NCBI RefSeq assembly: GCF_001618865.1
Contig: NZ_CP015136.1
Span: 6,979,001 to 7,043,000 of the forward strand
Length of the DNA: 64,000 nucleotides
From: Luteitalea pratensis
Lineage (GTDB): Bacteria; Acidobacteriota; Vicinamibacteria; Vicinamibacterales; Vicinamibacteraceae
Direction: 5' to 3'
The notes under the pieces are model-generated. The model saw only the letters and a program-made list of their open reading frames with translations, was not told the origin of the DNA and ran no database searches. Of this stretch, positions 26,553 to 33,904 are shown in pieces. Within the stretch, counting starts at the first letter, position 1; every line of letters begins with the position of its first letter. Position numbers and translations under genes: made by a program.

Positions 26553-27544
26553 TCGACTATCGCGCGTTCTACGCCGGCCGCCCGGTGATGATCACCGGTG
26601 GCCTCGGGTTCATCGGCAGCAACCTGGCGCGGCTATTGGTCGATCTCGGCGCCGACGTGATGCTGGTGGACTCGCTGATCCCCGATTACGGCGGTTCGCT
26701 CGAGAACATCCGCGGCATCGAGGATCGCGTCCGGGTCAATGTCGCCGACATCCGCCAACAGACGACGATGAACTACCTCGTGCAGGGACGCGAGGTGATC
26801 TTCAACCTGGCCGGGCAGGTCAGTCACATCGACAGCATGCGGGATCCCTATACGGATCTCGAGATCAACTGCCGCAGCCAGATGACGGTGCTGGAGGCCT
26901 GCCGCCGCAACAACCCCGGCGTGAAGGTCGTCTTCGCCGGCACGCGCCAGATCTACGGCAAGCCGGACTACCTGCCCGTCGACGAGAACCACCTCGTGCG
27001 CCCGACCGACGTCAACGGCATCAACAAGGCCGCCGGCGAGCAGTACCACCTGGTCTACAACAACGTGTTCGGCGTGCGTGGCTGCTCGCTGCGCCTCACC
27101 AACTGCTACGGACCGCGGCAGCTCGTGAAGCACAACCGGCAGGGTTTCATCGGCTGGTTCATCCGCCGCATCGTCGAGGACCAGGAGATCGAGATCTTCG
27201 GCGACGGCATGCAGATGCGCGACTTCGTCTTCGTCGACGATGCGTGCGATGCGTTCCTGCGCGCAGGCGCATCCGATGCGTGCAACGGCCAGGCGGTCAA
27301 CGTCGGCGGCCTCGAGCCGATCAAGCACAAGGACCTCGTCGAACTGATGATTGAGGTGGCCAACACCGGCAGGCGGCGTTACGTGGAGTGGCCGGCCGAG
27401 AAGAAGGCGATCGACATCGGCAGCTTCTACGCCGACTCCACCCGCTTCCGGGAACTCACGGGGTGGGAGCCGACCACCACGCTTCGCGAGGGACTCACCC
27501 GGACCATCGCGTTCTACCGCGAGCACCTGCAGCGCTACCTGTGA
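26549..27544 (+). CDS. NAD-dependent sugar-nucleotide epimerase/dehydratase (extended SDR)
   Basis: Product of 331 residues. The NAD loop GGLGFIGSNLARLL begins near residue 17, with D41 binding the ribose. Family motifs FNLAGQVSHIDSM, GTRQIYGKPD, LRLTNCYGPR and RDFVFVDDACDAFLRA follow. The catalytic YxxxK reads N156-G-I-N-K160, so the tyrosine is asparagine while the lysine is kept; VNGINKAAGEQYH is otherwise well formed. Similar DVNGINK versions occur in related epimerases as far as I recall, so this may be a true subfamily rather than a dead enzyme. It probably makes the nucleotide sugar used by the aminotransferase encoded next. ATG 26549 overlaps the previous stop. Confidence 0.85.
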   Translation: MIDYRAFYAGRPVMITGGLGFIGSNLARLLVDLGADVMLVDSLIPDYGGSLENIRGIEDRVRVNVADIRQQTTMNYLVQGREVIFNLAGQVSHIDSMRDPYTDLEINCRSQMTVLEACRRNNPGVKVVFAGTRQIYGKPDYLPVDENHLVRPTDVNGINKAAGEQYHLVYNNVFGVRGCSLRLTNCYGPRQLVKHNRQGFIGWFIRRIVEDQEIEIFGDGMQMRDFVFVDDACDAFLRAGASDACNGQAVNVGGLEPIKHKDLVELMIEVANTGRRRYVEWPAEKKAIDIGSFYADSTRFRELTGWEPTTTLREGLTRTIAFYREHLQRYL

Positions 27545-28644
27545 TGACCGCTTCCGACGTACGCGTGCCGTTCCTGTCGTTGAAGCCGGGCGAGGATGCC
27601 GATGCGCTCCGGGCCGCCGTGAACCGGGTCATCGATCGGGGATGGTTCATCCTCGGCCCCGAACTCGAGGCACTCGAGGCCGAGTTTGCCGCGGCCAGTG
27701 GCGCCGCCCACGCGGTCGGCGTGAACACGGGCACCGACGCCATCGCCCTGCTGTTGCGCGCGATGGGGATCGGTCCAGGCGACGAGGTGATCACGGCCCC
27801 GCTGTCGGCGGCCTACACCGCGCTCGCGGTGATGATGGCGGGGGCGCGGCCGGTGTTTGCCGACATCGACCCCGAACGCCACACGATCGACCCGGCCGCG
27901 GTCAGTGCCGCGATCACGCCGCGCACCGCCGCCATCATGCCCGTTCACCTCTATGGGCAACCGGCCGACATGACTTCGCTCGCCGCGATCGCGACGCGCC
28001 ATGGACTGGCGCTGGTCGAGGACGCCGCGCAAGCGCACCTGGCGACCTGTGAGGGGCGCCCGGTCGGGTCGTTCGGCGCAGGAGCGGCGTTCAGTTTCTA
28101 TCCCACCAAGAACCTGGGTGCGTTGGGGGATGCTGGAGCGATCACGACCGGCAACGCGACTCTGGCCGATCGACTCAGACGCCTGCGCAACGGCGGCCAG
28201 CGCACGACCTATCAACACGACGAGTTCGGCGTGAATTCGCGGCTCGACGAAATGCAGGCCGCGATCCTTCGCGAACGCCTGCAACGGTTGCCGGCGTGGA
28301 CGGCGCAGCGCCGCGCCATCGCCGCGCACTACCGGGCCCGTGTGGCCGGGCCGTCCGTGCACGTGCCCCGCGAGTTCGACGCCGGTCACGTCTATCACCT
28401 GTTCGTGGTACGCACGCCCAAGCGCGACGCGTTCCGGGCACACATGGCGACGCAGGGCGTGCAGACCCTGGTGCACTACCCGAAAGCGCTCACACAGCAG
28501 GCCGCGATCCTGAGCGAATCACCAGCCTCGTGTCCGGAGGCGGAGCGCGCGGCCGACGAGGTGTGTTCGCTGCCGCTGTACCCGTCGCTGTCGATGGCCG
28601 ACGCAGACCTCGTGGCCGACGCGGTGCAGTCGTTCGCAGGGTAA
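27544..28644 (+). CDS. DegT/DnrJ/EryC1/StrS sugar aminotransferase
   Basis: PLP enzyme that places an amino group on a keto-sugar nucleotide. The 366-residue product shows the family start VPFLSLKPGEDADALRAAV, GVNTGTDAIALLLRAMGIG and PVHLYGQPADM. D160 (VEDAAQAH) and the PLP lysine K189 (SFYPTKNLGALGDAG) are in place, as is NSRLDEMQAAIL. Its start shares one base with the epimerase stop (TGATG), and the pair likely makes an amino- or N-acyl-amino sugar for the glycan made by the four transferases upstream. It is the last gene of the run; a palindrome begins in its stop codon. Confidence 0.9.
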   Translation: MTASDVRVPFLSLKPGEDADALRAAVNRVIDRGWFILGPELEALEAEFAAASGAAHAVGVNTGTDAIALLLRAMGIGPGDEVITAPLSAAYTALAVMMAGARPVFADIDPERHTIDPAAVSAAITPRTAAIMPVHLYGQPADMTSLAAIATRHGLALVEDAAQAHLATCEGRPVGSFGAGAAFSFYPTKNLGALGDAGAITTGNATLADRLRRLRNGGQRTTYQHDEFGVNSRLDEMQAAILRERLQRLPAWTAQRRAIAAHYRARVAGPSVHVPREFDAGHVYHLFVVRTPKRDAFRAHMATQGVQTLVHYPKALTQQAAILSESPASCPEAERAADEVCSLPLYPSLSMADADLVADAVQSFAG

Positions 28645-28662
28645 GAGCGACGCGTTGCTCTT
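28643..28662. terminator. Palindrome at the aminotransferase stop codon
   Basis: Twenty bases from the stop codon onward form a near-perfect palindrome with arms AAGAGCGACG and CGTTGCTCTT (one G-T pair in each direction). The position immediately after a six-gene run suits a transcription end or mRNA 3' stabiliser. There is no T run after it, so an intrinsic terminator is not proven. Confidence 0.4.
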
Positions 28663-28664
28663 GT

Positions 28665-28769
28665 GCCGGGCCCGGAGAGCCGGCCCTACCGTTGGCGGAG
28701 GCGACGACCGCCTGGACGTAGGCGTCGGACTTTGTTCCGGCGCGCACCGCGCCGCTACCGCCGGACAAG
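28665..28769. repeat. Dispersed hairpin modules, copy 1 (CCGGAC family and GGCCCTACC module)
   Basis: The stretch holds GCCGGGCCCGGAGAGCCGGC and CCTACC, then a 30-base module at 28706-28735 beginning GACCGCCTGGACGTAGG and ending CGGACTTTGT, and ACCGCCGGACAAG at 28757-28769. The last two parts recur in the same order at 29787-29860, on the other side of the single gene 28937-29788. No protein-coding frame is supported here. Confidence 0.75.
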
Positions 28770-28866
28770 AGGGCCATGGCGCACGCGCCACCGGCGGTCA
28801 CGATATATGCGCGTCAGGTAGCCGGCAGCCTGCAGCCCGCAGGCCGCGAAAATCGTTGGAGAGTCC

Positions 28867-28872
28867 TATACT
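28867..28872 (+). promoter_or_regulatory. -10-like TATACT ahead of the STN-like gene
   Basis: TATACT at 28867-28872 would start transcription near 28880. That excludes the ATG at 28874 as the start codon and favours 28937 (or 28901). No clear -35 is visible. Confidence 0.45.
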
Positions 28873-28936
28873 GATGTCTCGCGCACACTGCCGCCGGATC
28901 ATGGACGGCCGTCGTGCACGCCTCAGGTGGTGCCTC

Positions 28937-29788
28937 ATGACTGCACGCGTCCTGCTTGCCGCCGCGCTGACCCTCGTCTCTGTCCTGCCAGCCTCCGCGC
29001 AGTCGGTGTCGCTGACCCTGCGGGACGGGCGCGTGACCCTGATCACGCAGAACGCCACGCCTGCCGCGATCCTGGCGGAATGGGCACGGCTGGGTCAGGT
29101 CAAGGTCGTGGACGCCGAACGCATCCCCGGAAGCCCGCTCACCTTGCGGCTCGAGAATGTCCCGGAACGCGAGGCACTCGACATCGTCCTGCGCAGCGCC
29201 GCCGGGTACATCGCCGCCCCGAGGTCCCAGGCCGTGGCGGGCAGTGTGTCGCGTTTCGATCGCGTGATCGTCATGGCGACGTCTCCCGGCGCGGCCAGCG
29301 CGGCCAAGCCCGCGGCGGCCCTTCAGCGTCCAGCGCCTGCGGCTGCTGCCCCGGTCGTGCAGCACGCACCCGTCCCGGTCGAGGAGGAGGTCCCGCAGCA
29401 GGCCCAGCCCGCCATCGCCGAGGAACTGGCCAATGGTGTGGCGGCTCCCGAGCAGCCCGCTTCGTCCACCAACTTCGACTACGCGAACCCGCAGCGCTAC
29501 TTCGCCGCACGACAGGCCGAGCAGCAGGCGGCCGAGGCGGCACAGCAGCAGCAGGCGCAGCAGCCTTCGACCAGCCCACTTGGGTCGGTCGGCCAGACGA
29601 CGGCCCGCCCCGGCATGGTCCCGACGCCTCAGCCGCAGGGAACGCCCGCGGGTAACGGCGCCGCGCCGGCCAATCCGTACGGGCTCCCGGCAGGTCAGCA
29701 GCCTGGCTCCTCGCCGACGGCCTCGCCGCTCGAACCCGACCGCGCCAAGTACATCAACCCGTACTCTCCGACGCCGCCGCGGCCCTGA
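28937..29788 (+). CDS. Secreted STN-like domain protein with Pro/Gln-rich tail
   Basis: Product of 283 residues with a clean signal peptide (MTARVLLAAALTLVSVLPAS, cut after ASA). Residues 25-96 look like a secretin/TonB short N-terminal (STN) domain: ATPAAILAEWARLGQVKVVD, then SPLTLRLENVPEREALDIVL and RSAAGYIA. After residue 110 the chain is low complexity, rich in alanine, proline and glutamine, ending DRAKYINPYSPTPPRP. There is no secretin or TonB barrel, so this is an orphan STN protein, probably periplasmic. The ATG at 28901 is a possible alternative start. It is flanked by two copies of a dispersed hairpin element. Confidence 0.65.
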   Translation: MTARVLLAAALTLVSVLPASAQSVSLTLRDGRVTLITQNATPAAILAEWARLGQVKVVDAERIPGSPLTLRLENVPEREALDIVLRSAAGYIAAPRSQAVAGSVSRFDRVIVMATSPGAASAAKPAAALQRPAPAAAAPVVQHAPVPVEEEVPQQAQPAIAEELANGVAAPEQPASSTNFDYANPQRYFAARQAEQQAAEAAQQQQAQQPSTSPLGSVGQTTARPGMVPTPQPQGTPAGNGAAPANPYGLPAGQQPGSSPTASPLEPDRAKYINPYSPTPPRP

Positions 29789-29868
29789 CCGCCGGACGTA
29801 GCTGCCGGACTTTGTAAGGAAGGCAGCGCAGGCCGCATGACAAGCAGACCGCCGGACAAGTCCGGCGG
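29787..29868. repeat. Dispersed hairpin modules, copy 2 (CCGGAC family)
   Basis: A 29-base module at 29787-29815 (begins GACCGCCGGACGTAGCTG, ends CGGACTTTGT) differs from the copy at 28706-28735 at about four positions. After a spacer, 29849-29868 forms a perfect hairpin: CCGCCGGAC, loop AA, GTCCGGCGG. It begins at the last bases of the STN-like gene. Confidence 0.8.
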
Positions 29869-29960
29869 CTACACATCGGGTGTGGCACCCGAGCTTGCTC
29901 GACGCTTCGTGTGGGTACCGACCCGGTCCGGCGACTCAACGCCCGAGCGAACGCGAGGGG

Positions 29961-29966
29961 TAGACT
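29961..29966 (+). promoter_or_regulatory. -10-like TAGACT, six bases before yqeY
   Basis: TAGACT is followed by GACGGG and the ATG at 29973. Transcription from this -10 would begin at or next to the start codon, giving a leaderless mRNA. No good -35 was found. Confidence 0.45.
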
Positions 29967-29972
29967 GACGGG

Positions 29973-30434
29973 ATGACCGACGCCACCCTGCCCGCGCGTT
30001 TGAACACCGACATCGCCACGGCCATGCGGGCGCGCGATCAGGAGACCCTCGACGCGCTGCGGATGCTCAAGACGGCGCTGACCAACAAGCGCGTCGAACT
30101 GACCCGCGACCTCGATGATCTCGAGGCACTCCAGGTGGTGACCGCGCTCGTCAAGCAGCGGCGCGACAGCGTCAGTCAGTTTGCCGCGGCCGGGCGTCAG
30201 GAACTCGCCGACAAGGAGCAGCGTGAGGCCGGGATCCTCGAACGCTATCTTCCTGCCGCGCTCGATGCGGCGGCGCTCGCGGCGCTCATCGACGAGGCCG
30301 TGCGCGAAAGCGGTGCGACGAGCGCCAGGGACATGGGCAAGGTGATGAAGGCGTTGATGCCGCGGCTGGCCGGGCAGGTCGTCGACGGCAAGGCCGTGAA
30401 CGAACAGGTGAAGGCGCGCCTCGGGGCCGGGTGA
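29973..30434 (+). CDS. yqeY: YqeY/GatB-C-terminal-domain protein
   Basis: Cytosolic helical protein of 153 residues, related to the C-terminal domains of the GatB and GatE amidotransferase subunits. Members may help tRNA-dependent amidation, but the role is unproven. Typical features are visible: MRARDQETLDALRMLKTAL at the N-terminus, VKQRRDSVSQFAAAGRQEL in the middle, and ILERYLPAALD followed by DMGKVMKALMPRLAGQVDG-like helices near the end. The start is fixed by the -10-like TAGACT six bases upstream. There is no purine-rich ribosome site. Confidence 0.88.
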   Translation: MTDATLPARLNTDIATAMRARDQETLDALRMLKTALTNKRVELTRDLDDLEALQVVTALVKQRRDSVSQFAAAGRQELADKEQREAGILERYLPAALDAAALAALIDEAVRESGATSARDMGKVMKALMPRLAGQVVDGKAVNEQVKARLGAG

Positions 30435-30546
30435 CACCAGATTGCCCCGAAAGGGCATTCCGGCCATCACGTCCTAAACTTTCTTCCCCGAGGTTCGTCA
30501 TATGAGGTGAGGGCTTCTGAACCGAGCCTCTCATCCATCCTCCTTT

Positions 30547-30580
30547 GACGGCCTCGTCCCTCAACGAGGCCGTCCTTTTG
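30547..30580 (+). terminator. Strong stem-loop with T run between yqeY and the CRTAC1-like gene
   Basis: GACGGCCTCGT (30547-30557), loop CCCTCA, ACGAGGCCGTC (30564-30574), then CTTTTG. This 11-base perfect stem with T residues after it is the clearest intrinsic terminator shape in the window. It lies right at the start of the next gene, whose likely TTG start is the last T-T-G of the T run. A second imperfect stem (TGAGGGCT with AGCCTCTCA) lies just upstream. It may therefore act as a leader attenuator rather than a plain terminator. Confidence 0.7.
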
Positions 30581-32254
30581 TCAGCCCCGCTTCGCGTCTC
30601 GACACTCACTGCCCTGCTGCTGGTCGTCGTGGCCGGGGTTGCGCCAGACGGTAGCGCCTGGCTATCCCAGCCGGGCGTAGCCACTGTTCCCCGTTTCGAC
30701 AACGTGCAACCACAGAGCGGCATCACGTTCGTCCTGGCCCACGCACCGACGGCCGCCAAGCGCCTCATCGAGACGATGCCGGGCGGCTTGGCCGCCTTCG
30801 ATTACGACGGAGACGGCCGGGTCGATCTCTTCTTCGCCAACGGCAACGCCGCCCCCACGGGTGCCAAGTCCGACGCCTCGTTCCACAACCGGCTCTATCG
30901 CAACCTCGGCGGTTTCAGGTTCGAGGACACGACTGCTGCGGCAGGCCTGCAGGGTCGGGGCTACGCGATGGGCGCGGCCGTGGCCGACTACGACAACGAC
31001 GGCGACCCCGACGTGTTCGTGCCCGGCGTCGGACAGCCGACGCTGTACCGGAACCTCGGCAACGGACGCTTCGAGGACGTCACCGCGACCGCCGGCATCA
31101 CGCCCTCTGCCTGGTCTGTGGCGGCGGCGTGGACCGACGTCGACAAGGACGGGCGGCTCGATCTGTTCGTCGTCAATTACCTGGACTGGAACGAGAAGGC
31201 CGATCGCTTCTGTGGCGATCGGATGCGCGACCTGCGTGTCTATTGCCACCCGAAGTTCTACCCGGGGCTGCCCAACCAGCTGTACCGCAACCGCGGTGAC
31301 GGCACCTTCGAAGACATCTCGAGGTCGAGTGGCATCGCGGCGCACATCGGCAAGGGAATGAGCGTCGGCGTCGGCGACTTCGACGCCGACGGGCGTGACG
31401 ATCTGTTTGTCACCAACGACGGCGTGCCCAACTTCCTCTTCCGGAACGTCGACGGCAAGCGCTTCGAAGAGACGGCCTTGCTGGCAGGCGTGGCGCTGCC
31501 CGGCTTCGGGCGACCGGTGTCGAGCATGGGCGTCGCCGTGAAGGACGTCACCGGCGACGGCCGGCCGGATCTGCTCGTCACCGCCCTGAAGGGTGAGACG
31601 TTCCCGCTGTTTGTCAACGACGGCGGGATGACCTTCCACGACGGCACGCACCAGGCGAGGCTCGCCGGCCCGAGCAGCCAACGCAGCGGCTGGGGCGTGA
31701 GCCTCGTCGATCTGGACAACGACGGCCGGCCCGACATCGTCACGGCCAATTCGCACGTCAACGACCTCATCGACCAGTTCGAGGCATCGAGTTACAAGGA
31801 ACCCAACACCATCCTGCTGAATCGCGGCAACGGCTTCGAGGACGCGACCGCGCAGGCCGGTGACGCATTCGGACGCACCGCCGCGGCGCATCGCGGGCTG
31901 GTGGCCGCGGACCTGGACGACGATGGGCGGCAGGACGTGGTGACGACCAGCCTGGGTGCGCCGGTTGAAGTGTGGAGGAACGGCGGCCCCGCCGGTCACT
32001 GGCTGCGCATCGTCCTGCGCGGCCGGGCATCGAATCGCGACGGGATCGGCGCGACCATCACCGTCGGCGACCGACGCTTCTCGATGACGTCAGCGTCAGG
32101 TTACGCGTCTTCGGTGCTGCAGGGCGTGCACGTCGGACTCGGGTCGGCCACGAGCGTGCCCCGCATCGAGGTGCACTGGCCGTCGGGGCGAAGGCAGGTC
32201 GTCGATGTGACGGGCGTGGACCGGATCGTGGAGGTCACGGAACCGGAGGCGTGA
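30578..32254 (+). CDS. Secreted CRTAC1-like FG-GAP/VCBS repeat protein with UnbV/ASPIC domain
   Basis: Product of about 558 residues, probably exported (hydrophobic LTALLLVVVAGVAPDGSA near the start). At least seven calcium-binding-type VCBS loops form a beta-propeller, for example DYDGDGRVDLFF, DYDNDGDPDVFV, DVDKDGRLDLFV, DFDADGRDDLFV and DLDNDGRPDIVT. The C-terminal 70 residues match the UnbV/ASPIC domain (NRDGIGATITVGDRR, then EVHWPSGRRQVVDV). Such proteins are abundant in Acidobacteriota and Planctomycetota, and their role is unknown. The TTG at 30578 is a guess; a TTG at 30545 would translate the stem-loop. The end overlaps the TPR gene on the other strand by 20 bases. Confidence 0.82.
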   Translation: MSAPLRVSTLTALLLVVVAGVAPDGSAWLSQPGVATVPRFDNVQPQSGITFVLAHAPTAAKRLIETMPGGLAAFDYDGDGRVDLFFANGNAAPTGAKSDASFHNRLYRNLGGFRFEDTTAAAGLQGRGYAMGAAVADYDNDGDPDVFVPGVGQPTLYRNLGNGRFEDVTATAGITPSAWSVAAAWTDVDKDGRLDLFVVNYLDWNEKADRFCGDRMRDLRVYCHPKFYPGLPNQLYRNRGDGTFEDISRSSGIAAHIGKGMSVGVGDFDADGRDDLFVTNDGVPNFLFRNVDGKRFEETALLAGVALPGFGRPVSSMGVAVKDVTGDGRPDLLVTALKGETFPLFVNDGGMTFHDGTHQARLAGPSSQRSGWGVSLVDLDNDGRPDIVTANSHVNDLIDQFEASSYKEPNTILLNRGNGFEDATAQAGDAFGRTAAAHRGLVAADLDDDGRQDVVTTSLGAPVEVWRNGGPAGHWLRIVLRGRASNRDGIGATITVGDRRFSMTSASGYASSVLQGVHVGLGSATSVPRIEVHWPSGRRQVVDVTGVDRIVEVTEPEA

Positions 32255-33788
32255 TGGCGGGCACGTCCGGCGACGTCGTCGCCGACGCCGGCGCCGCGGC
32301 CTGCGATCGCTTCTGGTATTCGGCGAGGAGGGCCTTGGCCCGATCCGGCTTGCCGGTGCGTTGCATGGCCTGCGCCAACTGGTAGTGCACGCTGCCATCG
32401 ACATCGCCGGCCAGCGCCTTCTCGAGGTGGGGGATGGCCTCCTCGAATGCGCCCGACTGCACCAGCGCGCGCCCGAGCGACGCGCGCGCCTGCAACATCG
32501 ACGGGTCTGCCGCAACCGCCTTGGTCAGCAGCCCGACGGCACGATCCACCTGCTGCGCCTGTAACAGTGCCTCGCCGAGCGCCACCTGCAGGTCAGGAGC
32601 GTCTGGGGCCAGGCCGTACAGCTTCTCGAGCAACGGCAGCGCGCCCTCGAAGTCGCGCGCCGCATAGAGCGCGCCGGCCAGTTCCCGTTCGATGCCGGGA
32701 TCGCCCGGGGCGAGCTTCAGTGCCTCACGCAACTGCCTCGCGGCCTCGAGCGGCTGGTTCTGGTCGCGGGCGATGCCCGCGCGCACCACGTACCGCTCCA
32801 CCGAGGGCGGCAGCTTCTCCAATGTCTCGAAGGATCGCGCGGCGAGATCATTGGCAGCGCGTGCCCTCCAGTACAACGCCGCCGGTTGGGACGCGGATCC
32901 CGTGCGCGCGATCACGTCCTCCAGCTTTCCGGTCAGGTAGGCGCACGCCACGGGCACCGTGTCGCAGGACGGCCGCTCTTGCTCTGCGCGCTTCTGCTCG
33001 ACGGCGGCCCAGTCGGCGTGGCCGCTCGCGCCGTACACACGCGCGAGCGTGTGATGCACGCCGGGGAGCGTCGGCAGCGCGACCTGCGCCTTGCGAATCA
33101 ACGAAAACGCCTGCGGGTACTTCTCCTCGATGGTCATCACGTCGGCGGCCAACAGCCATACGTACGGCGAGTCGATGTCGAGTGCCTGCAGTTTCGCGAA
33201 CGCCTCGCGGGCCACGCCTTCGTAGCTGCGGCCGAGCGCAGCCCACACCTGCGGCGACTGCGGCTGGCTCACGACGAGCGCCTCGAGCTGGGTGCTTGCC
33301 TCGGCGAACTGCTCGAGCGTCAGCAGCGCCTCGGCGAGCGCCTGGCGTGCGTTGGGGTTGTCCTTGTCGGCCTGCACGACCTGGCGCAAAGGCCCGACGG
33401 CCTCCTTCGGATGTCCCAGCTCCATGTAGGAGATGCCCAGGAACAACTTCGCCGGAAGCAGGTCGGGACGCAGGCGCAGTGCCTCGCGCAGCGGGCCGAT
33501 CGCGTCAGCGGTCTTGCCGCCCATCGCCCGAGCCATCCCGAGCTGCATGTGAGCGATCGGGTCGGCCGGCGTCGCACCCACCAGCTTCAGGTAGATCGCC
33601 TCGGCGTCTCCGAACCGCGACGCCTCCATCGCCGACTCTCCCTGCGCGCGCAACGCCGCCGCGTCCGAGGTCGGGGCCCCCTGAATGCCGGCGGAAGCCG
33701 GCGACTGGTGAGCCGCCGACACCCTGACCGTGGCGAGGCCACCCTCGGCAGCGAGGACGAGCACGAGGGCAGCGATTGAGCTTCGCAC
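32235..33788 (-). CDS. Secreted tetratricopeptide-repeat protein
   Basis: Product of about 517 residues. A signal peptide (VRSSIAALVLVLAAEGGLA) is followed by TPR-like helix pairs over most of the chain, for example PADPIAHMQLGMARAMGGKT, LPAKLFLGISYMELGHPKEA, DNPNARQALAEALLTLEQFA and SMLQARASLGRALVQSGAFE. A Pro/Ala-rich tail ends at the stop. TPR arrays bind partner proteins; no partner can be named. GTG 33788 is preferred over a TTG 36 bases upstream because it gives a clean signal peptide. It is convergent with, and overlaps by 20 bases, the CRTAC1-like gene. Confidence 0.82.
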   Translation of the reverse strand: MRSSIAALVLVLAAEGGLATVRVSAAHQSPASAGIQGAPTSDAAALRAQGESAMEASRFGDAEAIYLKLVGATPADPIAHMQLGMARAMGGKTADAIGPLREALRLRPDLLPAKLFLGISYMELGHPKEAVGPLRQVVQADKDNPNARQALAEALLTLEQFAEASTQLEALVVSQPQSPQVWAALGRSYEGVAREAFAKLQALDIDSPYVWLLAADVMTIEEKYPQAFSLIRKAQVALPTLPGVHHTLARVYGASGHADWAAVEQKRAEQERPSCDTVPVACAYLTGKLEDVIARTGSASQPAALYWRARAANDLAARSFETLEKLPPSVERYVVRAGIARDQNQPLEAARQLREALKLAPGDPGIERELAGALYAARDFEGALPLLEKLYGLAPDAPDLQVALGEALLQAQQVDRAVGLLTKAVAADPSMLQARASLGRALVQSGAFEEAIPHLEKALAGDVDGSVHYQLAQAMQRTGKPDRAKALLAEYQKRSQAAAPASATTSPDVPAITPPVP

Positions 33789-33904
33789 CCAGCACTTGTA
33801 GGCCGCGCGCCGCGGGCGCGTCAACAGTCCGGGACCACCGTGGACACCGAAAACCGTGCCGAGTCAGGCCGGTTCGGCTCTCGGCCGCATGCGATGATGT
33901 CGCG

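Noticed and set aside
30545-30577. Start of the CRTAC1-like gene at TTG 30545
   Set aside because: Translation would run through a perfect terminator-like stem; the later TTG gives a better export signal.
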